Below are positions 50,005 to 62,934 of a stretch of DNA of 64,000 nt, one piece after another. Every line of letters begins with the position of its first letter. Positions within the stretch are counted from its first letter, which is position 1. The DNA comes from Phytoseiulus persimilis (taxonomy: Eukaryota; Arthropoda; Arachnida; Mesostigmata; Phytoseiidae): assembly GCA_037576195.1 (NCBI GenBank), contig CM075104.1, forward strand, positions 23,638,211 to 23,702,210. The letters are read 5' to 3'. Position numbers and translations under genes: made by a program. A model generated the notes under the pieces. That model saw only the letters and a program-made list of their open reading frames with translations. It was not told the DNA's origin and made no database searches.

Positions 50005-51731
50005 TCTTAATAACGAGATCCTATCAAGCTGGTTCGGAATTGCGGAGGGATGCCTAGCACGGGCCCTCTCCCGACTGTGCTCAGGGAGGAACTCTCAATC
50101 GGCATGCCATGAGCTAATTCTCGCAGATCTCCTATGAGAGGTGAATGAGGGATCGCCACCTGGTGGAGCGAACAATCGACATTTCGATTCGTAATACGCG
50201 TCTCACGGTCCAGTGACCAACTCTCCCGATCAGAATCAACAGCCTCTTGAAGAATTATTCCTTATTTCGGTAAGAATATTGCGCTGAGATATTGGAGCTG
50301 AGAGGCATCGCAGTCGATCACAGCTCCCACCCTCAAAAAGTTCCCGATCGAATGTCACGGACTCATGATAGCTGCACGCGCGCTGCCACGACTGAGTTTG
50401 CAGTTAATTTAGGGACTGCTAATCCGAATTCTTCCTTAGAGCAGTCTTCAGATCAGACTCGATTCGTTCTCAAAACTTCTTGCGATCGCAACCGAAGCCA
50501 CCCCAAATCCGCGCCACGTCGCCCGAGCGAACGGGAACACAATTTCCCCTGCGAGTCAGTCCCGGCATAGAGAGCCCGCATCGGAGGTCCTATAAAGTCC
50601 TGATAGTTTTGTGCATTGTGGGGCGAAGGACATGAGCTAGGACAGGCAGCGGAAATCTCTATTCCTTGTGTTAGGGCCCAATCCGATCGTCGCCGCTGTG
50701 GACGTCAGAACACTGCCTGACGGGTTGACAGCTTCCCCCACCTCTGCAGCTGCACGCAGCGACGGCCTCAGATAGCTAACTATCGGAGTTGGAGCCCTCA
50801 ACGTGGAGGTCCTTACGAAGGGCAGGGGTTTCTGCCCCAAGGGGAAGGATGCCCATGGAGCACCAAATTACAGCTCGCTGCTTGAGGTGTATGAAAAATG
50901 CATGCCCATGGAGGCATCGACTGCAAGACTTAGCCTGGGCTCACCGCATATTTCCGCAAAATTCCCAACGAGTTTCCTTGCTGAAGACGACGTTGTATGC
51001 TGGAGAAATGTGGGAAATTCTCAAGGAGGTACCTCGTCAGGTCAGTAATGATATAAATTGGGAAGGGAATCGACGGACGTTCGAAATGCATCTAACGTTG
51101 CTCATTTCGGAGATCAAACGAGGTTTGCGCGCCACTCATCGTGCGATGAAATGGACCGGGTCAACGATTTCGCATTTTCCACAGCCGTTCAGATTCTCAA
51201 TCGGGGTATCTATCGTGCAGGACCACGATAGAATTACTCGTCAAAGCTGAAATGACTATTTCCGGAACTTCTGGTGATTGCACAGTCCTCCAGCGGGGAA
51301 ACGATGTCATTGACTGTGGAATCAATCAAGACTCGAAGAAAAACACGAAACAGCGGAGGCTCCTCGCCCTGGACGCATGGGTGCTCTTGGTTTTGACGAG
51401 TGCGTTTATTCAGACTTTCTTGAGCACGGGAAACTTCCCCTGAACAAACTCCCGGACAGCGCTAAGCATTTGGGAGCACGATTGACAATATACTAGCATC
51501 ATGGTATCATTTCATTGTTCCGACGATGCGTTCGTACGATATTCGTCAGAGATAGAGAGAAGAGTCGGTTCCCTACATGGTTTATCCGAAAGTTTTCTTT
51601 TCATCAAGTAACAATGGAAGCAGATTAGAAGCTGATAAATATTGCAGGATCGATTGAAGGGAAAATGTGATCTGGACTCCTTGCGCCCACGAGCATGCAA
51701 TATTCTGCATGACGCAATACTCTGGGTCGGA
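50005..51731. other. Downstream of LOTUS copy B; nothing else assignable
   Basis: A minus-strand AATAAA at 51405-51410, about 320 bp past the LOTUS copy B stop, is its likely poly(A) signal. A 153-codon plus-strand frame (50789-51250) has no family resemblance. Confidence 0.35.
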
Positions 51732-52846
51732 TCAAAACTCGAAGACGAGATTAACGAGCCGAAGGCTAGAGTCGCACTCTAGCCAAGCCCACAGATCCTT
51801 CGTAGAAAGCTCCTGAAAAAAGCGAGAACATACGAAGAGGTTTCCAGGATGAGCTGAGTTCTACGCGGAAGATTTTCAAAGCGAGTATTGCCAGTCGAGA
51901 ATGCATGCATAGGTCAGGTCGTGGGATTACCTCATACGAAAGCGGCAAGCGGCGCCCATATCGGAGGTAAAGTTGGGAAATAAGTTCCAGAGGAAACAGG
52001 ATCGGGCCCTCCCGTAGAATGCTCGCTACCTGTCGGCGAACCAGATCCCGTTCGAAGCCGAGCGCTGCCTGGAACCTAGAATATCGACGTGCGTGAGAGC
52101 TTTGGTTGCGAGATGAAAACTCGATATGTTTCCCAGGCCTCGTGGTGGCTGGACCAATAGAGCTCGATAGGACCGGAGCTTTCTCACTCTGCGGCGCGTT
52201 CCCAGTCGCTTTTCTCGGTGATGTCATCATGAGGAACTGATTGCCGGTTCTCCTCCACGTTCGAGCTGATATCCTCAGGCTTCGGAATTTCTGCGACCGT
52301 TTCTTCTTCTGCGCTGCGGGAATCCGAGATCACATTCAGTTTTTCCACGTCAAACGACGTGCCGGGAGCTGGAACAAGTTGGACCCCGATCTGAATATCG
52401 TGCGCAGAAATCGCTGACCTCGATCCCAAACATGTTGTCCGGTGGACAGCTCACTTGGATGCCCCAAGACGAAAAAAAGCGCCAAGAAGCCGATATTCAC
52501 CGGAATATTCGTGTGACGGCTGCACATTACCGTGAGGTGCAACTGTACAGGACTCTTCCTCGGCGTCGCCATCTCCATCCATCCTCAGAATTTCTTCCAA
52601 GTTTTTGTATAATTCCAGCAGTGGTCCCGAATCGCATTTCCTGAGCCTGTTGGTGCAGTTGAGGCGACGTGAAAACCGATTTCGTTGAGGTTCCCTCTGA
52701 AAGGAATAGGTTACAGAAGGATCAGAACGCAGCAGATCAGTAAAAGGGACGGAAGAGCGAGTAGACACCGCGAAGCCATTATCAAGAGAAACATCTCCAT
52801 CCACGACTCTACGCGACGGAAGGCAGGGGGAGTCCTGGACAACCAC
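51732..52846 (-). CDS. LOTUS (OST-HTH)-domain protein, copy B
   Basis: Paralogue of copy A in opposite orientation. Exons on the minus strand: from 52696 (after an acceptor, attcctttcag) to 52501, 52368-52188, 52075-51931 and 51812-51732, with phases 1, 2 and 0 as in copy A. Homologous exon lengths are 196, 181, 145 and 81 nt against 196, 190, 145 and 90. From 52696 the product is 200 aa. The frame is also open without a break back to an ATG at 52846, which would give 250 aa, so the start is undecided. The LOTUS block reads VRRQVASILREGPILFPLEL, LYLRYGRRLPLSYE and, after the intron, ELSTKDLWAWLECDSSLRL. The Gly-Tyr of copy A at the exon-4 start is Glu-Leu here. The region before it (LELYKNLEEILRMDG, then acidic) matches copy A's LELYKGLETILGTDG. 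Both copies lack any second domain. Confidence 0.65.
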
Positions 52847-54927
52847 TTCGAAGATGACGGAGAATCATCCGAGTGCTGAGCGGAAGTTTTCCGTCATGAG
52901 AGTGTTTGACGGAGCTGGATAGAACGGGACGCGTCTTCGAGGAATGGAAGAGCGCCCATTATTTGAAAGCATTCGGGCGAACGAGGAAGGCAACTAGTTG
53001 GTTCAAAGAACCCTCAGAAAATAGTCCCCATGGAATTCGACATTCTCGATCGGAGATATTCCGGTGTTCTCCAAACGACATGAACGCACTTAGAAACTGT
53101 TCTGAGATCCACTGAACGCATACGTGACACCAGAACTCTTGGCTCAGGCACTTGGGGAAATTCGGTTGAACCTCATTCTCACCTGTTGCCGCCACATAGT
53201 TCCGTTGATGTAGTTGTCAAGAGCTGCTGAGACTTTGGATGTGAGCGTGGAGTTCTTGGCCAAGGAACACATTGCGCGGTCGAAACCCGAGTCGAGCCGC
53301 AGCTCTGAAACAGCTGACATGTTCGGAAGATGTTAGGCTGATGACGACGAAAAATCGGAGCCTCTTGTACCGATACAGCGCTGAAGCTTTTTGATGCTCT
53401 CCCCAACGACATCAATGTTGGTTCCGTTTTCCTTTCTCCTACTCGCAGGATCTCTTCGGAATCGTTTGCGCTAGGAACCCGTTTGTCTCAAATGCCCTGG
53501 TCTACCCTCGCTGCGAGAATCTCATCCTTGATGTAACTCACCTTGCATTCGATGATAAGTTTCCGAATTTGAGCAGAATCGGATATTCGGAACTGATCAA
53601 GCGGAGTGAAAGTAGCTTGAGAGAGAACTGACTTGTTGGAAACACGACACTCTTGTGGCAGAGGAGCTTGAGCAGAGACGAAACGCTAAGCACTTAGTTC
53701 AGAACTCGAGAAAGTGCTCCACGGGCAACGGAAGAAGAAGCTCGCGGCTACGCGCACACTCCGCCGTTCGGAAGTGAAGAACGGATGCCCGGTATGTTTC
53801 GTGAGCAATGTAGAAGCGAGCCATTAGGCAGATCGGGAACGTAAGCGACAAAAGTGAAACACAAGAAGTGTGAGAGCTGAGAATCTCAACCGACAGGACG
53901 AAGCCGCCGCGGAAGAAAGTGAAGGATCTTGTTCACCATTGCGAGAAATTCCGTACCGTGAAATTGTTTCTCCTAACGCTGCTATAGCTGGGTGGAGTAA
54001 CTACGAAAACCACAGACCTCAAGGAGGGACTTCATAACCTGCATGGCACATCGGCCCGGCGTCGGCGTGGAATGGGATTAGGAGTCGACACGGCACGGTT
54101 GACGCGCTGCGTTGTCCGCGAGGCTACGCCCCACCCGGCTTTGAGGGGTCGCAGCTTCCTGGACTCCGTTCATCGAGGGAGCCGCACGTTGGCCGTTCCG
54201 TCAAGAGGAACGAATCCCCCTCCCAAGGCTTGGCAATATTCCAAGTTACTTCCGACGCTGAAGTTGATCATCGAAAGGAATACGGGTAGCTGGTATGTTC
54301 AGGCGCTTGAACGCTCATGGAGTGTGAAGCATACAAGTTCTACATATATACTCTAAATGTGCCACTTGAAGCTCTCCTCCTCCGGATATTCCCATCCGAT
54401 CGAATTTCTCGTATTTTCTGGACCCATGGCTCGATCCTCCCTTTCAGCGGCTGAAGCACGAGTCCTCCTCTCACTGAGAAATCTTAGCTGCTCAGCAGAG
54501 CGATCTTACGTCGCACCGGCGCTAGCTGAATCGTGCGAGCTTTCCCTTTCAAGAGTGCTGTGTGAAACGTTCAACGATAAGAGACTGACGACTCCCGGGA
54601 TGCGGTCATTGCAATCAACATAACGCCCTTTATTCTCGTTTCGTATATTACACTTTTGAATGTGTAAATATATGATCCAGTCATTATCATTTTTTCTCCG
54701 TAAGAAACAGGGTTGCCCAGACCCATGCTTTACGTCACTGGTGTTGGAAGAGGAGACTGAACCCGTGAAACCAACTTGAGAAGGAACAATGTATCGCCTG
54801 TTTTCAACCTAAAAAAAATTCTGTCGAAGGGTCCCTCTACTGAACGATTTGACCTCCAACAACATTTTCATTGATTTCATTTTCATTCTCGGCCATTCTT
54901 GAACGCATACGTTGCGACTGCTGCTTT
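52847..54927. other. Intergenic between LOTUS copy B and mask; mask 3'UTR
   Basis: The right part includes the mask 3'UTR, with a minus-strand AATAAA at 54629-54634 about 295 bp beyond the mask stop. The remainder has only short frames. A possible upstream exon of LOTUS copy B was looked for and not found. Confidence 0.4.
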
Positions 54928-57900
54928 CTACTGCTGTCCTCCCTGTAGCCAGCTCCACTGCAAAAAGACCGAAGCGTACAGTTAGAAGAAACGATCGTAA
55001 TCCCAGCGGCCTCGAAAGAATTATCGGACAATTCGCACCGTCTAGCAACGAACCTTGCTCGCGTTGTAATTGGGTATGGTTGGCTTGTGGTTAGTGTGGG
55101 GAGGCGGATGCTGCGCATGCTGCTGATGTATCGGCGGCGCTTGGGGGTGCTGCGCACTCCAAGGATCCCCTCCGAACATGTAACCTCCTTGGCCAGCCGC
55201 CAATCCGCCGTTATGGTTGGGCAAAAGATTGCCCAGGCCTCCAGACGACACCATACCGCTCATGGGGTGGCTAAGGTGGTGGTACATGTCCGGCGGCTGT
55301 TGCAAGCCTGGAGGTGTGGCCGCCAACTGATTCAGGAGTGAATCGTTGGGCATCGAATGTGCGGACACGCCACTACTCAAAGACCTGAGTAGGTACTCCC
55401 CACCGGCATTCAATGGGTCGAAAGCTCCTCCGGTGCTGGGGTACCAGTGGCGATCGGCATCGGTCAGAGGTGCGAGATTGCCTTGCATACTCCACATCTG
55501 ATTCGATGGCAGGCCAGAAGTCTTTCGCTGCTGGGCGCGTTCCGTACCTGGGGAGGAATAGTTCTTGAGCTCAGAGGGCATTGCTGCTGCTACTGCTGCG
55601 GTATTCGCACGCGAATTTCGAGAGAAAGTTGCCTAGGCGCCAATCACGGCCGAAAGGAAAGCCGTACAGATCGCGGATAAGACCTACCGATTGGTAGAGG
55701 GGGGAGTTGTCGATCGAGATGGTGCTGTTGGCCTAGGGAAGCGGTTGGTCCGTTCAAAGCAGCAGCTGCAGCCGTTTGAAGATGGTTTGCGGCCCCATTC
55801 ATGTCTTGGTGAGAGGCCTGATGGGGGTGGTAGACCATCTGGTTGCCCAGGTTATTCAGAGAGCTGATATGGGACGGCTGCTGGTGATGAGGGTGGATAT
55901 TGTTGTTCGAGTACATCGAGGGTCCAACAACATTACCAAGTCCGGTTCCGACATCGAGGCTGTGCCCGCTCTCAATATGGCCGCCGTACTTGTATGCGTT
56001 CGCCGCGCCGACCACGGGTGGAACGCCGAGTTGGGCGGCGACGGCGCCGGAGGCTTCGGTGAGCTCTATCAGGGAGGCTATCGAATGGCCGTTAACGACG
56101 CCTACAGGGCCAGCGACCGCATTCGAGGATCCCGAGAGGCTCAGACTGTTGATGTTGTTGTTATTCTTGTTGACGACGCCGCTGCTGCTGCCGCTGCCGA
56201 CGACGACGACGTTGTTGTTGGTGCTGGTGATGACGCTGGCGGCGCTGGGGTTCGAGCCGGGGCCCATAGCAAGATTATTACTCAGATTATTGTTACTGGT
56301 ACTGCTATTATTATTGTTGTTGTTTGCAGCGGCGGCCATGTTGAAGTCAATCGTCATGGGAGGTGTTGGTGAGGAGGAACCACTTGTCGAGCCGAATGGG
56401 GGCGTACACGGGGCTGACATCGTGCTGGTCACCACCGAGTGCTGTTGTTGCGGTGGCTGTTGTTGATGCTGCTGTTGTTGGTGGTGGTGGTGGCGGAAGT
56501 TGGTAGGTGATGCGTGTACGGAGGTCGAAGTGATCGAGGTCGACGCTCGGCTGAAGACTGGCGCTTTGGTCAGCATTTCTTCCTCGCTGCGCGGGGATAT
56601 GGAGGCGGGCGATGAGACGGCGCGGGGCGAGGGCGCCGACGAATCGGTCGCCACGACAGCTTGAGTACCCAGGGCCTGCTGTCCCGATGAACTGTTCAGC
56701 AGATTGGGGAACCTGCGCTCTTGTGGAGCTCCGGCCCCGCTTCCGTTCATGCTCCAACTCTTGTTGTCGCCTCCGGACCAGACTTGCGGCCAGCGAGCGG
56801 ACAATGGTTGCGGAGTCGGTGAAGCAGCCTGAGTTTTTGGAACGGGCTTCGAGGACTCCGACGGCCCGCTCAGTCCGGGCTGGGCAACGATCGTGGTCGA
56901 AGGTGAAGGCGCTTTGTTTCGGACTCCGAGCTGTTGGTGGATGTTGGGCGCCGAAGAAGACTTGATCGTCGTCACCGGGATGATGGGCGCCAGAGGTGCC
57001 GACGATGTCGCTGAACTCAGCGGTGTCGAGTGCTCTGAGGTCTTTTTGATTTTGGACTCAGTCACGGGAGTTGAGGGCACCAACTGCGGAGATTGCGATT
57101 TGAGAACCGAACTGACGGGGACGTTCCACGCTGGTTGGGCAGGAGGTGGAGCAGGTTGGAGGATGATCTTGCTCTTGGGTGTTGTCGGAATGGCGAAGGG
57201 AGGTTGAGGTGCAGCTGTTGTCGAGGCGGTGTTTCCAGCGGACGTCGCGGCCACGGGTGACTTGACGCTTGCTCCAGCACTCTTGAGGTGGCTGTGAACA
57301 GCTTTCTTGGCCGCCGTCGTGGCTAGACCGCACTTGTGAAGAACGTCGAGCAGATCCGCATCGGCGTCGTCAGCAAGGCCAGCAATCAGGTTTGTCGCCT
57401 GCTTGGTGGACTCGGTCGACCCACGAATCAGCACAGAACGCTCGCCTTGACTACACTTGGGGTTTTGTTTCTCAACTTCGATGTACGCTCCCGAAACTTC
57501 CCGAATAGCGTTGATGTTGCATCCTCCGCGACCAATGACTCTCGAGATGGCGGATGAGGGCACCGCGACCTTCTTGATACGTCTCGTAACCTCTTTCCAA
57601 CCGTCTTCGCGTGTTCCCTGACCTGTTGATTGGAGTTTCGGGGAGACTTTGTTCCGCTGCCGGCTCACCGAAACGGGTTCGAAGGGCTGTTCTTCCTTCA
57701 TTTGGTGTAGGAGTGCAGGCGCTCCGACCGGATCGGAGAGACGAAGATTCTTCAGAGCTAATACGTTGCCTGGATTGACGGCAGCGCTGCTCGAAGGTGA
57801 TGGTGTCGCCGTGGACGAATTCGTTGTTGACGTCGTATTCGTCGTCGTCGTCGTCGACGCCGCCGCCGCCGCCATCGAAGTCGTCATAGGGTCCGTGTTC

Positions 57901-60900
57901 CGGTTCCGCTCGTTCTTCTTCCTCTCCTTGCGGCTCACAATAACAGGAGGTGCTACTGGGGGTGGGCTCGAAGGGGGCAGCTTTTCGACAACACGGATCA
58001 CGGGCGTTGGCGACGGACTTTTAGGGGGGGTAGGGTTGGCGTGGTTGCTCCTCCGCTGAGGCACAATACAGGTTGGACTGCCGCCGGCGTTGGAGATCTC
58101 GTCAATCGTCGGAGGTCGAGTTTCCGTCGGTTGGGGATTGTAGGAGTTGTCTTCGGCGACTCCGTCCTCGTCGTCTTCTTCGTCGTCTTTCGAATTCGCC
58201 TGCTTGGCCTGCTTCTTCTTCAGTCGTTTCTTCTCTCTCCTGCGCGCCTGGGCGGCTTTTCTCTGTTCCTCTCGATTTTTCTCATCCTCCAGAGCTTTCA
58301 GGAGCGAGTCCGCGTTCCGCTCGGCCTCCAGCTGCTGACGCTCCTTGGCCTGGTGGATGATGTCCATGCACACTTGGCATTTCTTGAGCAGTTCCTTATC
58401 ACCTAACGTTTGGATGTAGCGGGTCATCTCTTGATCGGAGGGGAACTGGGTGACGTGTTTCACCATCCATTTGACGACCTTCTGGTGCCCCTTCCGAAAA
58501 GCTGCCATCAGACACGATACCTTCCGGTTGTCGGTGGAATCGATGTCGGCCTTGGCAGCGACGAGCTTCTGTACCACGTCCAAATGACCACCGTTGCAGG
58601 CGAGCCAAAGCGGCGAGTTGCCTTTCTTGTTGCGAACATCCACGGCCGCCGAGTGTTCCAGGAGGAGTTCGACAAAACGCAGGTGACCTTTGTCGGCGGC
58701 GATGGTGAGCGCCGTGTCGCGAGAGGAAGGCACTGGGGGAGCGTTGACGTCCGCCCCTTTTTCCAAGAGAACTTTTCCAACATCGACGTAACCTCCAGAC
58801 GCAGCCTCCATCAGAGGGGTCAGTCCGGTCTGGAAAATTCAACGGCGAGCCGGTTAGAAACGATCGAGAGAGATCCCCAACGGCAGATTCAACTTTGGCG
58901 GTATTTTCGAGCCGCCGCGGCGCTGCAATCATCTAACAGCTAGGAATCCGCCGCTCGCATACGAACCTTGGCGCGATGTTCCACGTTTGCTTTGCGATCG
59001 AGCAACAGTGACACGACCTCGTGGCGGCCCTGGAAACACGCAAGGGTCAGAGCGGTGTTCCGGTTGGTCTCGATTTGGGCGTTGATGTCGGAGCCTTGGT
59101 TCAGGAGGAGGCGGACGGCGGACGTGTGCCCGTTCATTGCGGCGAGCATCAGCGGGCTGATGCCCAACTTTGAGCCGGTTCTGGAGTTGATCTCAGCCCC
59201 ATGCTGCAGAAGCAGCTCGATTATGTTGACATAACCGCCGCTAGCGGCCAGCGACAATGGGGTGTAATCACTAACGTTCCGGTGTTCGCGGTTGGCGCCG
59301 TGATTCAGAAGGATCTCCACGACCTCCAGCCGTCCCCCTGAGCAGGCCAGGGATAGGGCAGTGTCTTTCGTGCGCTCCGATTGCGCTTCCATCTGAGCGC
59401 CGCTATCCAGAAGTATCTCAACGATAGCTGAAAGATCGACGTGAACGATTACGACTGCGGTCAACTAGGGTTCTGCGGATATCAGAGGTTCACAGAACCT
59501 CGCGCTATCTACTCACCGAAGTGGCCGGCGGTGGCCGCGAGCATCAACGGAGTGAAGCCTTTTTTGTCTCGATGTTCGATGTTCCCGCCTTTGCTGAGCA
59601 GCAGGGCGACAAGATCCTTGTGACCTCCAGTACAAGCGAGAGTCAGCGCCGTGTCGTGGTTCGAGTCCGTTTGCCATTCGACGTCAATGGCCAGCAGGTC
59701 GGTCGGACCCGGGGCTGGATTTGAGGTTTCCTCATCGTCTTGGAGGGACTTGGGCGGCGCGGCGATCGCCGCTCCGCTACCGCTCGCCTCCGGGTCTTGG
59801 GAGACGAAATTCGCCGTCCCGCTGACCACGTCACTGACGAGAGAGGTAAGGAAGCCTTGCTTGTTGGTCTTGTTGCAAGTTTTCTGCACCTGCTCCTGCA
59901 GCTCGCGTTCAACCTTATGCAGCTCTTCAAGGATGTGCTGCTTGCTGCGGAGATGACCTTCGTCGCTGGAGGCCGACTGTGCTATCATCGAGGTGAAACA
60001 CTCGAAGCCTGCGCGGAAATCCGCATCCCGGTTGAGTTGATCCGCGACCGCAGCCGTGGAGAAGGCCGCTTGAGCCGTGCCCGTCGTGACAGCCGTGGCA
60101 GGAGGTGAGACGGCGGCCGGGTCTTCTTGATGTTGGCAGCAAGCGTCGGCTCCGGCGCCGCTCGGCAGAGGTGGTGGAGGAGGTGGTGGACTCGAGCCCT
60201 TCTTCCGGTACTCGAGGAGCAGTTGCACCGTGGACGCGAAGCCGCCTTTCGCCGCCTCGATCAGCATGGAGGAGTTGTCCTTGAGACGATGCGACGGGTT
60301 CGCGTCGGCATCGAGGAGTACACGAACCACGTCGGTGTGACCGCCTGCGCACGCTAGCGACAACGCGGTGTGGTCGTTAGAAGGAGTCTTCTTGTTGGGG
60401 TCGGCGCCTTTCGAGAGGAGGAACTTCACCGTGCAATCGTTGCCGGCCAGCGCGGCCTTCATCAACGGGGTCCGGCCCCCCTCACTCTCGTGCTCGAGCA
60501 CGGCTCCCGCCTGCAGCAGAAGATCCGCCACGTCGGTGTGACCGTTCTCGCACGCGTAGCCCAGGGCCGTGTTCCCAGTTTCCGTGCACGCGCTCACGTT
60601 GGCACCGGCGCCGATGAGGACTCGCACGACTTCGAGGTGACCTTCTTGGGCCGCTTCCATCAGGGCTGTGGAACCTCCGAGTTCCAAGTGAGCCCCGGCT
60701 TTGATGAGCAAATCGATCACTCCGAGGTATCCGCCGCAACACGCCAGGATCAGAGCGGTTTCTTCGGTGTCCGCCGTCTGGACGTTGACGTCGGCCCCTT
60801 GCCTTATGAGCAGGCCGACGACGTCTTCGTGCCCTTCACGGGCAGCTTCCATGAGAGGCGTGTAACCTTCATCGTTGACTTCCTCGATGTTGGCGCCGCG

Positions 60901-62934
60901 ATCCATCAACAACTGGGCAAGTTTCACATGGCCGCCGCACGCCGCGAGAGTGAGAGGACTCTCGAACGAGTCTTGTGGCATGTTGACCTGTGCACCGAAG
61001 TCCAGCAGCAGCCGAGCAACATCGACATGGCCGTCCATCGATGCCTCCATCAGAGCTGTGTGCATCTCTTCGGTCTTATGCTCTTGATCAGCGCCAGCCT
61101 CCAGTAAGAACCGAACCTGGATGAGGATTCCAGCCAGTCAAATAGTGTCATATGATTCATTTCTTGAGATGCGATAATTCTCGAGTCGTCTCTTGGTCAT
61201 ACATATTACAGTTTCGGCTCATCGGCGCAGGATTTAGTCTGGGAGGAACCCACCATTTCTAGGTGACCTTTGTAGCTGGCGAGCGTCAACGCACTCTCTT
61301 TGAACTCGTTGGAATGGGAGTTTATCTGAGCGCCGTGTTTCACGAGCAGCCTCGCAACTCCCACTTTCCCGTCAGAAGCCGCTTCCATCAGTGGAGTATG
61401 TCCACTCTCGTTGTGCGTCTCGGGATTGGCACCCGCTTCGAGGAGAACCTGTACAACGTCTTCGAATCCGTTGCAACACGCGAACATCAGTGCGGTGTTA
61501 TCTAGAACGAATCCAACAGTGAGTTCTACTGGGTCTTCTTCGGAGAACTCCCCCCCCCCCCCCCTCGCGGTCCCCCCTCTATGCAGCCGGAGGGCTCACG
61601 ATGAGAGATGCCCGAACCCTGTTTCAGAATGAGGTGAAACGTTCGAAATCGCTCCCGACGTACTTTGGTTTGTCTTGGCGTTGACATCGGCTCCGTGCGC
61701 CAAGAGTAACCGCACAATCTCACAATGGCCGGAGTTGGCTGCTTCCATCAACGGCGTCGTGTCCTTCATCCCGGTTTCTTCAATATTCGCTCGCATCACC
61801 AACAACAACTGCGCTAACTCGTAATATCCTGACGCGCAAGCTAAGCTGAGAAGAGATTCGCCCTGCTCCGTGATTTGATTCACATCTCGGCCCATATCCA
61901 ACAGTTTCTTAACGGTCGTCGTGTCTCCGCCCATGCATGCGTGCACCAAACTCCGCGAGGGACTTGACGGTGCTGCTGAAATGCAAGTCCAGGAGCAGTT
62001 AGAACTTGAAGACAACCGGTCACATCCCAGGAGACGGTTTGCAGCGCCGGTACGCATCTGTCGAATGTGTCTCGAGCACCATCCAAGTCAAGAAGCCATT
62101 TTTCCGACAAAGATGTTGCCATAGTGCGACAGATTTTCTTTATCTTTTTTTCCCATTTCTAAATGAGCTCTACTCGCGCGGAGAGCACTCTCAGGCAAAA
62201 TCCAGCCGAGACCGGAATGGAGTTTTGCTCGAAGGAGGATACAGACACGGACAGAGCGGTTTTCGGCATTAGCGCAGGACGAGGACTGACATGAATTGTT
62301 CCGATACGCTACTTGTTTGACTATGGCAGCTTTGAGCGCTACTTGATGACGGCGGTTGCAAGGGAGATGCAGGCTGGGAGGGGACTCCTTGAGCCGCGCC
62401 CGTCCCAGCAGCGCGGGATAAAGAAACAGCTGGAGCGATTCCAGCGGGACCGTTTTGTGACGACTGCTGTGGCTGCTGGGCTAGTTGGGGGTGCTGGTGT
62501 TGGTGTCCCGTTTGGGCCTGCTCGGCTTTCATTCGGGAAAGCGCAGCCGCAGCCTCATCCAGAGCCGAACTGACGGTGGTTGTGAGCTTTCGGAGAACTT
62601 CAGGATCATTGAACTGAAAGCAAGTCATTCCTTCAATTTCTATACTTGGTCGCAGAAGGCGGATTCGGTAGAAAACTGCACAAGCACATGGTTCGTTTGT
62701 GGTCACTTCGGACTTATGGCAGAGCATGGTAGCACCTCGACTGACACTCACCTGTTTAGCTTCCAGAGAAAACTTTGATAATCCTGTCGCGCTCAAAAGG
62801 ACCTCGAGACGCGCTTGCGTGTCAGGGTCCATAGTGACAGGAGGTAACTCATCATTGAGCGATGAGGAAGATTCGGAGAGGAGGAACTTGGGAGGAATAC
62901 TGATGGGGATCGTATCTGCAGAGCTGACGTCGCC
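54928..62934 (-). CDS. mask: mask/ANKHD1: multiple ankyrin repeats, single KH domain
   Basis: Nine exons on the minus strand: 62934-62752, 62613-62313, 61975-61664, 61501-61254, 61116-59517, 59427-58967, 58829-55688, 55547-55054 and 54957-54928. Phases agree throughout (0, 1, 1, 0, 1, 0, 1, 0), giving 2,256 codons plus stop; the N-terminal exon(s) are missing. Mask is a scaffold acting with receptor-tyrosine-kinase and Hippo/Yorkie signalling. In order: the conserved leader (DPDTQARLEVLL, DPEVLRKLTTTVSSALDEAA), a first ankyrin array (about 61.95-60.2 kb), a linker with a coiled coil (EELHKVERELQEQVQKT), a second ankyrin array (about 59.7-58.5 kb), a Lys/Arg-rich coiled coil, the KH domain with its GxxG loop (VIGRGGCNINAI), then long Ser/Pro/Gln/Asn-rich tails with His, Gln and Asn runs, and PPLPIGTERA as in the human protein. 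The last exon adds only nine residues before TAG. Confidence 0.95.
61550..61564. repeat. Poly-C tract (15 bp) in a mask intron
   Basis: A run of 15 C on the plus strand (G on the transcribed sense) lies in the intron between the 61664 donor and the 61501 acceptor. The upstream flank is also G-rich on the sense strand. Confidence 0.8.

Noticed and set aside
55776-60108. Several plus-strand frames of 100-245 codons opposite mask
   Set aside because: They mirror the repetitive ankyrin and low-complexity codons on the coding strand and carry no independent signal.
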